From a virus, in IMG/VR virus record IMGVR_UViG_3300025087_000038, positions 1-64,000 of that record: a stretch of 64,000 bases of DNA; one strand, written 5' to 3'. Below are positions 9,151 through 18,100 of the stretch, in pieces (within the stretch, counting starts at the first letter, position 1; each line of letters opens with the position of its first letter). The position numbers were made by a program, and so were the translations under genes. The notes under the pieces were generated by a model. The model saw only the letters and a list, made by a program, of their open reading frames with translations, did no database searches and was not told the origin of the DNA.

Positions 9151-9294
9151 ATGAAAAGAGTTATTAGTGGAAAAATTAAAGGCATTTTAAAGACGAAGAG
9201 CTGTCTAAACTGCGGTAAGGATATAGATTTATACGGGATAGACCTTTGCGCTGAATGTAAAAAGGGTATAGAAAAAAGTGGAAAACAAAGATAG
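9151..9294 (+). CDS. 47-aa zinc-ribbon protein
   Basis: A basic N-terminal helix is followed by CLNC and CAEC pairs spaced about 12 residues apart, a classical short zinc ribbon. ATG follows AGAGGATT. It overlaps the next gene by 17 bases in another frame. Confidence 0.55.
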   Translation: MKRVISGKIKGILKTKSCLNCGKDIDLYGIDLCAECKKGIEKSGKQR

Positions 9295-9535
9295 AGGCAA
9301 AATACCAGCGCAAATTGTAGATATTTGCCGAAACCGCCTTGATGAACTAAGTTTGGTGCAATTTGGAACAGTAGCTTTTGACATTCGTTTTGGTAATGTG
9401 TATAGATTACGAACCCAGAACGATATTTTGGTAGATAAAGATAAGTTACCAAGAGACGTTTTAGAAGGTAAAACCAAGGAAGAATTAGTAGATTTGATAA
9501 TCGGAAAGCGGAAGGAAGAAAAAGGAGGAACCTAA
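9278..9535 (+). CDS. Hypothetical protein, 85 aa (GTG start)
   Basis: Starts at GTG inside the end of the preceding zinc-ribbon gene. It contains a short beta-rich core (VAFDIRFGNVYRLR) and a helical acidic/basic C-terminus. No family recognised. The 3' end encodes the GGAGG used by the next gene. Confidence 0.5.
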   Translation: MENKDRGKIPAQIVDICRNRLDELSLVQFGTVAFDIRFGNVYRLRTQNDILVDKDKLPRDVLEGKTKEELVDLIIGKRKEEKGGT

Positions 9536-9537
9536 AA

Positions 9538-9825
9538 ATGCGTTATACGTGTACAAGTTGTAATGTGGATGTAGAGTTAGGAAAAGATAATGAGAAAAGA
9601 TGCCCTAGATGCGGTTATAAAAGTTATATGAAAGAAGCAAAAGAAAAAGTAGTGGCAAAAGTAATATCTAAAAAAGATATAGTGTATACAGCAGTCCAAT
9701 GTGAGAACTGCGCTGTTGTCTGGGATAAAAGTTTATCAGAAAAGTGCCCAGTATGCGGAAAGATAGGCGGTAAATTTATAAATAAAAAAGAAGCATTGAA
9801 AAAAGAGGAGTTAGTAACAGTATAA
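9538..9825 (+). CDS. Double zinc-ribbon protein, 95 aa
   Basis: Four CxxC pairs form two rubredoxin-like ribbons: CTSC/CPRC at the N-terminus and CENC/CPVC in the second half, linked by a Lys/Glu-rich helix. The stop overlaps the protease ATG (TAATG), so the two are coupled. The role is unknown; it may bind nucleic acid or act in head assembly. Confidence 0.6.
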   Translation: MRYTCTSCNVDVELGKDNEKRCPRCGYKSYMKEAKEKVVAKVISKKDIVYTAVQCENCAVVWDKSLSEKCPVCGKIGGKFINKKEALKKEELVTV

Positions 9826-12800
9826 TGTTTTACCGAACAGCACAACTGAAAATTAAGGATAAAGATTTATATTTATGTGGTAAAGACGAAACTAAGGTTT
9901 GTAACTGTTGCGGAACCCAGTCTTGTAGTTTTAGACAAGCCGCAAAACGGTTAATAGCTGTTGACCCAAATTTCCTTTATGTTATTGTAAGCGGATTACA
10001 CGGCGACTCTCCTAATGAGAACGGAGATTATTTTGAATGGGATAAAAATCATTTCGATTGGGAGAAAGAAGTATTCGGGTATGAAGGAGAGCTTTTAAAC
10101 AAACGAAACGGCGCATACGTTTATGAGACTTGGCGGGGAAAACCAAATTTGACCAACCACGATGAAAAGTCAGTCGTAGGCCATATAGAAGATGTGTTTC
10201 ATATACTCGAAGAAAAAAGTATAGATAAACTATTAGCCGTTAATCGTAGAACACAACCTTTATTAGTAGGGGATATAGAGAAAGGACTTATTAATGAAGT
10301 TAGTATGGGATGCCTAGTAGCATCGTCAATCTGTAGTAAGTGCAAACATATTGCGCATGATGAGCAAGAATGGTGCTTTTTACCCGGCACTAAAGTTTTA
10401 ATGGCGGATTATACCTTAAAAAATATTGAAACTGTTTGTGAAGGGGAGCATGTTATTACACATAAAGGAAATAAGAAAAAGGTACTTAAACCAATGTCTC
10501 GTAGTTATGAAGGCGAGATACTAGTAATTACTAGTGTAGGAGATAGTGGTAAGTATCCTTTAAGATTGACTCCTAACCATGAAATTTTTACATTACAAAG
10601 TAATGGAAGTATTGGAAGTGGGACGGTAGGATTTATTCTGGCGAAAGAAATACAAATAAATAATGAATTACTTGTTCCAGTAGTAAGGGAACAAAAAACC
10701 AATTTAGAAGTAACAGAAGAGGAATCGAGGTTATTGGGTTATTATGTTAGTGAGGGAAGTATTGGAAATAAAAATTATAAGACTACTAGACAGCTATCTT
10801 TTTCTTTTAATAAATCTGAAGCGGCATACGTAACTGAAGTCGCTAGTTTATGTACTAAGTTATTTAATCGGCAAATTTGCGTATACGAAAACCCAAAATC
10901 ATCTGGAGTAGAAATACGTACTAGTGTTCCTTTGAATGTCGCTTCTAAGCTCCAATATATAGGAGGAGAATACGCAAAACAGAAACAACTTGTAGGCGAA
11001 TTTGTAGAGCAACCCCTTGATATTGTTAAAGCATTTTTAGATACCTACAATAATGGGGATGGTTGGAAAAATGCGAAGGGGTTTAGTTTTGAAACAGCTT
11101 CAGAACAATTAGCTTATCAGTTAGTAATATTAGGAAGACGCTTTGGAGGTAGTGTATATTGGAATAAATTACCTAATACACATTCTCCTACTAATCCTGT
11201 TAAAGACCTTACCATTTATAGGGTAAATATAAAACCCCTTATTAATGTGGTACGATATTTATCTTACGATGGAATTGGTTATTTTAAGAGATTAGTAAGA
11301 GATATCAAATCTGAAAGGTATTCCGGATTAGTATACAACTTGGAAGTAGAGGATGACAATTCTTATATTGCAAATGATGTAGCAGTTCATAATTGTGATC
11401 ACTTAAAGTATCATAAGGGAAGGTTAGATGATGAAGGAAGCAAAATTTACGAAATAAATAAGGGTGTAGTAGGACAAGAATGTTCTTGGATAACAATGGG
11501 TCAGGCCGCTGATCCAAAAGCAACAAAGAAAAAGATAGTAGCAGAAAAGGAGGAAGAGATGAGCACATTTAAAATAAACCCAATTGCTGGTAAACGGTCC
11601 GTAGAGGCAGGAGTCTCAAGTGAAACAAGTGTTCCTGCTGGGGGTATAAAAAACGCAATTGCTTATGAATCGGATATGAGCAGGTTTACAGGTATGAAAA
11701 AAGAAAAAGGGATGGCTGGAGTATCCCCTGAAATGCAAACTAAATTAGCTTTATTAGCAAAAATCCCTGTAGATAAATTAATTGGATTAGTAGATGATAA
11801 AGATGTAAAAGAGATTTTAGCTCAAACAATGACATCTTCTACAGTAGCAGAAGAAAAGGAAACCATAGCAACTGAAATAGAAAAATTAGAAAAAGAGATT
11901 GTAAAACCCGTAGTTGCAGAAAGTTTAGGGAATGTCAAGGAAGAAATAGCTAAAAGGAAAGAAATTTTAGCGGGTTTATACAAAAAAGAAGAAGCAATGA
12001 AAGGAACAAATGCTGTTAGACGTATATCAGCAGAAATTATTAGATTAGAAGATGAAGTAACAGAATTAGAAAAGCAAGAACCAGCAGTTGCTACTAAGGG
12101 GAGAACCATGAATTCCTTTAGAGATGTAGATGTAAGTAAAATAGATGAATTTAAGAGGTTGTATGATTGGGATCAGTTTGATGATTTATGGCAAAAAGCT
12201 GTTGAAAAAGCGTTAACTATTATTGATGAAAAAGATTACAAAGTTTTTCAAGAAGTATTACAAGATATTCCTACTTCAGCTGCTGAAGATATTACTACCC
12301 CCAATGCTTTAGCACGCTATCTTTTTAACTATGTAGAACGATATAAGAGGACACCTCTCCTCGAGGAGGCAAGCATGGATATAAATGCATTAGCAAAAAT
12401 GATAAAAGAAACAGTAAGGGCTGAAATGAAATCCTTAAAGGCCCAATTTGGTGAAGAGAAAGATAAGGATAAAGATTTAACAGAATTGCCGGAGCCTGCT
12501 TTAGAAAAGCCGAAGGTAGATAAAAAGGAAATTCCTAAAGAGACTAAAGACGAACCTTCAGATGAATCTTTAGAATTAGAAGACAAAAAAGAGGAAAAAC
12601 CAGCAACTCCTAAGAAAGAGTTACAGAAAGATTTAGAAGAGGGGGCTAATATTGAATCCGGTAAGGCTAAAGAAATAGTAACTGACATAGAAAAAATAGT
12701 AAAGGACGAAGTAAAGAAAACTAAACTTTCTAAACCAGAAGAGAAGGAAGTAGTAGAGATGGAACCTAAAGAAGAAACTGAAGAGCCTTTAATGGATGAA

Positions 12801-13976
12801 GATTTGGACTTAAACTTCATAGAAGGAAAAAGAAAGTCAGAGTCAAAGTGGATAGTAAGAGCAAAAAAGAAACCAGTATTTTCAGTTAACCTAAAACAAG
12901 CGTTTGATACAGATAGTTGGAGTAAAAACTGGAAGTTCTTTAGTTCAAAAGAGTATGGAAAAGAGTTGCGGGAAGCAATAAAGGAGAAAGGTATTAAGCG
13001 AACAATAGTTGAAGAGTTTCCAGCAGGGGTAACTAGATTAAGTCAAGTTGAACTTCCCCCAGAAACGCCAACTACTCAACCAGTTGGACAGGCCCCTCAA
13101 GCTGTTTTACCGCCACAGTCTCAGCAACAGATTTTGGAAGGGCCAAAAGCAAAAGGGTCATTCGTGAAATTCTTAACAAATATGACAGCTCCGTTGATTG
13201 CATTAGATACTCCAGTATTTGATGTAGATAGTATTACGACAGAGTTAACCTCAACTTTTGGTGATGAAGCAGCAACTAATCAGTTTAAAGGTGAACTAGA
13301 AGCAAAGGTTCAAAGCTTAAAAGAACCAAAAGAGGGAGTGCCGGCTCAACCAATAACTACTGCAAAGAGTATTAAAGCGCTTAAGAAAGCGTTATTTGAA
13401 GAGTTCCAAAAGGTAAAGCCAACTATAAGTGAAGATGAAGTATGGTTAATTTATAGTGCTGGAGACTCTGAATTTAAGAGAGAACTTTTAAAAGGTGGAG
13501 AAAGAATAACGGCTCTAAAGGGGGAACTCAATAAAGAAATTAGTGCTCATAAGAGAACTCAAGCATCTTTAGAAAACCTTTTAGAGGAGAGAAGCCTTAG
13601 ATTTAAAGCTCGTAAAGCAGTTGAGTTAGTAGATAGAGAAATTATTGTCGGGTTAGTTGATACAAAAGAAACTTTAATGGCAAAAGGCGAAAAAGATGAA
13701 AGAGTAGCAACAAAGACAGCAAAAGAAATCTACGAGCATGAAGTAGATGAGTTAGTAGCTATGGACGATAAAACGTTTAATAGTTTTACTAAGAAAGTAG
13801 AAGCAATGTTAAAAGAAACAAAAATGACAAAAAGAGCTTCAATAGGAAAAGTAATAGGGTCATTAGTAGATGCAACAACTGATGATGAACCTAGAGCAAG
13901 TATAGAAGGAAGCAAAAGTACAACTCTTGAGACCGTATGGTCAAGGCCACCTATAGTAAATGAGAATGAGAAATAA
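9825..13976 (+). CDS. Prohead protease with scaffold-like C-terminus, intein-containing
   Basis: 1383 aa including a 340-aa intein (residues 184-523), so about 1043 aa mature. The N-terminal domain has the phage prohead protease signature: a His in TNHDEKSVVG (near residue 111) and a Ser in EVSMGC, followed by a Cys/His cluster (CSKCKH...WCDH) that looks like a zinc site. After about residue 560 the protein is long, Lys/Glu-rich and helical or coiled coil, typical of scaffold or core protein. A fused protease-scaffold is therefore likely. The N-terminus itself carries RTAQ|L, similar to the KKEAQ motifs of the tagged small proteins. Confidence 0.75.
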   Translation: MFYRTAQLKIKDKDLYLCGKDETKVCNCCGTQSCSFRQAAKRLIAVDPNFLYVIVSGLHGDSPNENGDYFEWDKNHFDWEKEVFGYEGELLNKRNGAYVYETWRGKPNLTNHDEKSVVGHIEDVFHILEEKSIDKLLAVNRRTQPLLVGDIEKGLINEVSMGCLVASSICSKCKHIAHDEQEWCFLPGTKVLMADYTLKNIETVCEGEHVITHKGNKKKVLKPMSRSYEGEILVITSVGDSGKYPLRLTPNHEIFTLQSNGSIGSGTVGFILAKEIQINNELLVPVVREQKTNLEVTEEESRLLGYYVSEGSIGNKNYKTTRQLSFSFNKSEAAYVTEVASLCTKLFNRQICVYENPKSSGVEIRTSVPLNVASKLQYIGGEYAKQKQLVGEFVEQPLDIVKAFLDTYNNGDGWKNAKGFSFETASEQLAYQLVILGRRFGGSVYWNKLPNTHSPTNPVKDLTIYRVNIKPLINVVRYLSYDGIGYFKRLVRDIKSERYSGLVYNLEVEDDNSYIANDVAVHNCDHLKYHKGRLDDEGSKIYEINKGVVGQECSWITMGQAADPKATKKKIVAEKEEEMSTFKINPIAGKRSVEAGVSSETSVPAGGIKNAIAYESDMSRFTGMKKEKGMAGVSPEMQTKLALLAKIPVDKLIGLVDDKDVKEILAQTMTSSTVAEEKETIATEIEKLEKEIVKPVVAESLGNVKEEIAKRKEILAGLYKKEEAMKGTNAVRRISAEIIRLEDEVTELEKQEPAVATKGRTMNSFRDVDVSKIDEFKRLYDWDQFDDLWQKAVEKALTIIDEKDYKVFQEVLQDIPTSAAEDITTPNALARYLFNYVERYKRTPLLEEASMDINALAKMIKETVRAEMKSLKAQFGEEKDKDKDLTELPEPALEKPKVDKKEIPKETKDEPSDESLELEDKKEEKPATPKKELQKDLEEGANIESGKAKEIVTDIEKIVKDEVKKTKLSKPEEKEVVEMEPKEETEEPLMDEDLDLNFIEGKRKSESKWIVRAKKKPVFSVNLKQAFDTDSWSKNWKFFSSKEYGKELREAIKEKGIKRTIVEEFPAGVTRLSQVELPPETPTTQPVGQAPQAVLPPQSQQQILEGPKAKGSFVKFLTNMTAPLIALDTPVFDVDSITTELTSTFGDEAATNQFKGELEAKVQSLKEPKEGVPAQPITTAKSIKALKKALFEEFQKVKPTISEDEVWLIYSAGDSEFKRELLKGGERITALKGELNKEISAHKRTQASLENLLEERSLRFKARKAVELVDREIIVGLVDTKETLMAKGEKDERVATKTAKEIYEHEVDELVAMDDKTFNSFTKKVEAMLKETKMTKRASIGKVIGSLVDATTDDEPRASIEGSKSTTLETVWSRPPIVNENEK
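10374..11393 (+). other. Intein in prohead protease (class 1, LAGLIDADG)
   Basis: It begins at Cys in WCFLPGTKVLM. Block B is LTPNHEIF. LAGLIDADG blocks are GYYVSEGSIG and LDTYNNGDGW. Block F is VYNLEVEDDNSYIA, and the end is AVHN followed by Cys as +1. All class 1 splicing residues are present. It interrupts the Cys/His cluster directly before the Cys of the WCDH segment, about 25-30 residues after the catalytic Ser. Confidence 0.9.
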
Positions 13977-13985
13977 GGAGGAAAA

Positions 13986-14495
13986 ATGAAAAGAATTAAA
14001 TGGTTATTAGTAATAGTACTAGGAATGTTAATTGGACTGGTAATAGTAACAAATGTTACAGCGGGTGACAATACAGCATTTAGAAAGTATATCAATAATG
14101 AGTTATCTATTGGTATAGATAAAGGGTCACCTGTTTCTGTTTATGACATTAAGAAAACAGAAGTAAAAGTTGGTTATTCAATTCCGTTGATATTGTATGA
14201 GTTTTCAGACAGTAACGCGTTACTTGCACCATATGATGTTTCTTTAGATGGCGGTATAGTAGGAGACCTAAATGGTATAGACCCTATTTTAGGTCCTGGA
14301 TCTAACGTTCCTAAAGTATTTGCTCAGTGGGTTATAGATCACTCTATTAATAAAGTGTTAAGTAACGATATAACTATTCCAGAAATCGTAAAAATAGGTA
14401 TAGTAGGAAGAGCAGATACTCAACGGTTATGGAATGAAAAAGAGTTAGCTATTAGTCCTGGTATCGAAGCAGGTGTAAATTTTAAGTTTAACTAG
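13986..14495 (+). CDS. Secreted or membrane-anchored beta-rich protein
   Basis: 169 aa with a clear N-terminal signal sequence: basic MKRIK, a hydrophobic core to about residue 22, and VTAG as a possible cleavage region. The rest is beta-rich and ends in Phe (FKFN), as many outer-membrane beta-barrel proteins do, but 147 residues is short for a barrel. It is unusual to find an exported protein between the protease and capsid genes. It could act in superinfection exclusion or be a moron-type gene. The family is not recognised. RBS AAGGAGGAAA. Confidence 0.6.
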   Translation: MKRIKWLLVIVLGMLIGLVIVTNVTAGDNTAFRKYINNELSIGIDKGSPVSVYDIKKTEVKVGYSIPLILYEFSDSNALLAPYDVSLDGGIVGDLNGIDPILGPGSNVPKVFAQWVIDHSINKVLSNDITIPEIVKIGIVGRADTQRLWNEKELAISPGIEAGVNFKFN

Positions 14496-14533
14496 CTTCA
14501 AATTTAATTAAATAGGTAGGTGATAAATTTTAC

Positions 14534-14637
14534 ATGGCAAATAAGAAAAAGAAAAAGGGTAAGTAACAAGAATCAAAAACAGGGAAGGTGATAGGATGAA
14601 AAGTCAAAACTATATTATAAACAAGGAGGTGAAATAA
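14534..14637 (+). other. Gap with two micro-ORFs that have their own ribosome-binding sites
   Basis: Between the secreted protein and the decoration-like gene lie two very short ORFs: ATG at 14534 (10 aa, MANKKKKKGK) and ATG at 14596 (13 aa). Each is preceded by an AGGTGAT-type site. They could be leader peptides or chance. The second overlaps the AAGGAGGTGA of the next gene. Confidence 0.3.
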
Positions 14638-14641
14638 CAAT

Positions 14642-15100
14642 ATGGCAATAATGAAAATATTGCATGGTGGTAGAATACGAATGGCATTTGATGTTCCTGC
14701 AGACCCAACAAGTGGTACAACTCGTGCTGCTGCTGAATTTTGGACCAAGGGTGATGTAGGCCAACTTCAGACTGATGGGATAGTAAAATCAGCTACAGCT
14801 GTGAATGGCGCAGTATTTGGACCTCTTTATGAGACTCGTACTGAGGACGTAAATCCAGGACTATTAACAGATGAGTGCGCTGGAAGCGGAAAGGTAACTA
14901 TGATATTAGACCCGGCTGTTGTTGAGACAGATCAGTATGCTTCTGGACTGAAGAACTGGGAAGAGAATCAGAGTGTATATACCAATACAAGTGGAAAATT
15001 GACCAACGTTGATGGTGGTTCAGCTACTAAACTTGGTATGTGCTTAACACCAATACAATCTGACGGAACATTTAAATATTTGTTTAGTCCACAATATTAA
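14642..15100 (+). CDS. Probable capsid decoration/head-stabilising protein
   Basis: 152 aa, Gly/Thr-rich and beta-like, with no helices of note. It sits directly upstream of the major capsid gene, where decoration proteins usually sit (for example gpD-type genes), and has a strong AAGGAGGTGA site. The assignment rests on position, size and composition only. Confidence 0.5.
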   Translation: MAIMKILHGGRIRMAFDVPADPTSGTTRAAAEFWTKGDVGQLQTDGIVKSATAVNGAVFGPLYETRTEDVNPGLLTDECAGSGKVTMILDPAVVETDQYASGLKNWEENQSVYTNTSGKLTNVDGGSATKLGMCLTPIQSDGTFKYLFSPQY

Positions 15101-15176
15101 AATATAAGAGAGAAAGGCCTATTCTTTAGCCAAAAAGTAAAGAAAAGTAAAAAGTTAAATATAGGAGGTGAAATGT

Positions 15177-18100
15177 ATGGAAAGAACCGAAGCACAGAAA
15201 GAGTACGCAGTGGCAGCTGCACTTCGAACTGCGTCGGGTCGGAATGAAATTGGTCAAACTATGTTGGAGCCTTTTAAGGAGGGCAGAGATTACGTAGGAA
15301 TGGGTCGTAAGTGTTTCTACGTGGATAAACTCCCAACAGCAGCACCGATTCGTACAGAGTCGCACTTAAGTAGTAGTAAGTGAAAAATTTGGCTATATGC
15401 TGGAAACTCTTTAGAACCTTAAATACAAAACAGTAACTTGGAAAAGTAGACTGAAAGTGAAAATTTTAAGGATTAGACAATCAGCAGGGAAGTTTAAGAG
15501 AACCTTAAACCCCTCAGAGACTACACGCCAAACTAAAAGTTATGGATGAAATAAAACTAAAAAATACATTGCAAGAATACCATTTATTTAAAGGGGTATT
15601 TGATAGCCTCTTTAAACGATTACTGGCAAACTGGGATAGATTGGAACTAAATTGGATACGAAACGAGATAACCATCCTTTCTAGACTGTTTGCAGAATCC
15701 AAAAAATGTTTAGAGGGTATAGATATTGAAACCACTCTGGAACAGAAAAAGTTAATCAATTTAGGCACTTTAAAAAAGAAATGGGAAAAACAATTTAGAC
15801 ACCCTTGGGAAAAATTTTTAGAAAAATGGCGCCCAAAACTTTTTAGATGATATAGTCCGAGCATGTATAGCGATATACAGAAGCAAACAGAAATGATTTG
15901 CTCTTAACTAAAAAAGTTAAAGTAACAGAACTGGTGGTATGACAAGGACCCGCAGTTTAGTGCAGTAGTGATTAGCCAAAGAGGTAGTGTTCCATACGAG
16001 CGGATTGAAGGAACCAGGGTGGAACTCGAACCGATTCCAATAGCGGTTTGGGTGAAGATCCCGGTTTTAGAGATAGCAGTTCGTAGGTTCAATATTCTTG
16101 ACCGTGAAAAATCTCACTTAATGTTTGCGGTCAAAAAACTTAACCATATGCTGGAACAACCGAGTATTCAACTTAGCCAAAGAGCAAAATTAAGTTGATG
16201 CGGTCAATCAGCAGGAAAGGATGGCAAAAATGGCAAAAAGATCGTTCAAATTTGAGGCTTGGACTCCTGAATTAGCTTACGTGATAGGAGCTTATTTAGG
16301 CGATGGGTGGTTGGATTTAAACCAAAGATATGGATTTGGAATAGGATCTATTGATAAAGAATTCATTGAAAAGGTTAAATCATGTTTAACTACTTTCATC
16401 AAAGGCAATTTAAATGAGATTAAGCAGTCAGAATGGAATAAGCAACAGTCTTTTAAAAATAACACAGTTTGGAAGTTGACCTTTACTTGTAAAGACTTTG
16501 TTATTTGGTTAAAGGATTCTTGTAGTGGCAAAGAGCATGTTCCTATAAATTTTCCTAAAGATAATATACTAATTACTACAGAGTTAATCAATGGTTTTAT
16601 GGATGCAGAGGGGTACATTAGTATGAATAGAAATAGGTATGGAAAGTTACGTTTTCAAATAGGAGTGTGTTGTTGTGATTCTTGCATATTTGGTATTATT
16701 GACTTATGTAGTCAATTAAATCTGTTACCTTGGAAGTGTTACAAACATATTACCAAGAGTGGTAGAGTATCGAATGACTTTAGATTTCACGTTAATCAAA
16801 TTGCCAAAAGTCCTATAAATTTTTCAATAGAAAGAAAGCAGAAACGGTTAGTAGTGCTTAGGAAGGCCATCTTCCTCAACGACTTTACGTTAAGTGATAA
16901 AGATTTAGAATCTTTATCAATGATAAAGTCTGGTCTTATTGGCGACGATAAGAGACGATTAGAAATAAGTCGTCCATTATATGCTGGGCAAGGATATAAG
17001 TTTACGTCTTCTACAGGTAAAGAAGCAGTAAAAATTCAGAAAGAAAAAGGGTTGCTTAAATCTTTTAATGACTTTGATAGATGTAATGCAGCTCAACGTA
17101 GAATGGAACTTGGACAAATAAAGAAGAGTAAATTACTTCCTAGCTAAATATAGTGTAACAAGTAACAGAACAGGTGAGAGCGCGCGCGGAAATGGCTGAG
17201 GCAGAAGATACAAAGATTCTGTCAGCTATTAGCACCGCAACGACTACAGCAACCGGTCGGAATACTACGCAAACAAGTACTGGTGGTTTAACAAGAAATT
17301 GTTTAGGCGGCTTGTTTGCAGAAATTGAACAACATGACGCTCCAGTGGCTAACATCATAATGCATCCGATTAACTATAAAGACATTCGCGCATGGGCAAA
17401 GGATAACCAAAAAATTTGTCCTTTTAAAACTTAGCTATATGCAAAGACGCCCTAACAAGGGTAATTTGCAGGGAAGACTCACACAAAATGGATAAAAGAA
17501 TAATAGCAAATAGAAAAAGAATAAAGAAAACTTACGAGGAACTATATGGTATAGAAAGAGCTTTACAGATTAAAGCAAAACAATCAAAAGCTCAGAAAGG
17601 TGTTCCCGATGGGCCACAGTCAGCAGAAACTATAAGGAAAAAGCGTTTAATTATGAAGAAATCTGCTAAAAGAGGTTCTGAACACTATAGATACAATTAC
17701 CATTATACAACAGATGAAAAGAAACAGCTTTCTCAAAGATCTACATTTGGATTGTTGAAGTACTACTCAAAAAATTCGGGTAGTCGAATAACGGGTGGGC
17801 ATTGGAGTAAGGATGGAAGACGGGTAGACCTTGACAACCAATATTTCAGAAGTACTTGGGAAGCTAACGTAGCTAGACTGTTAAACTTTTTAAAAGTCTT
17901 TTGGATTTATGAACCTGGAAGGTTTTCTTTATACGATGAGAATGACGATTTAATTTGCACATACAAACCAGATTTCTTTTTACCAGGGTGTAAGGTATAC
18001 CTTGAAGTAACGGGCCGAACTTTTGGTAACAAGTTAAGAAAACTAGACTTGTTTAGTAAAAAGTATAATTTGGTTGTTATTGATCAAGGAATGTATGTTT

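Noticed and set aside
15177-15382. A short separate 68-71 aa gene instead of capsid exon 1
   Set aside because: The last codons of that frame fall in intron 1, and the protein up to residue 58 joins in frame to capsid sequence beyond the intron.
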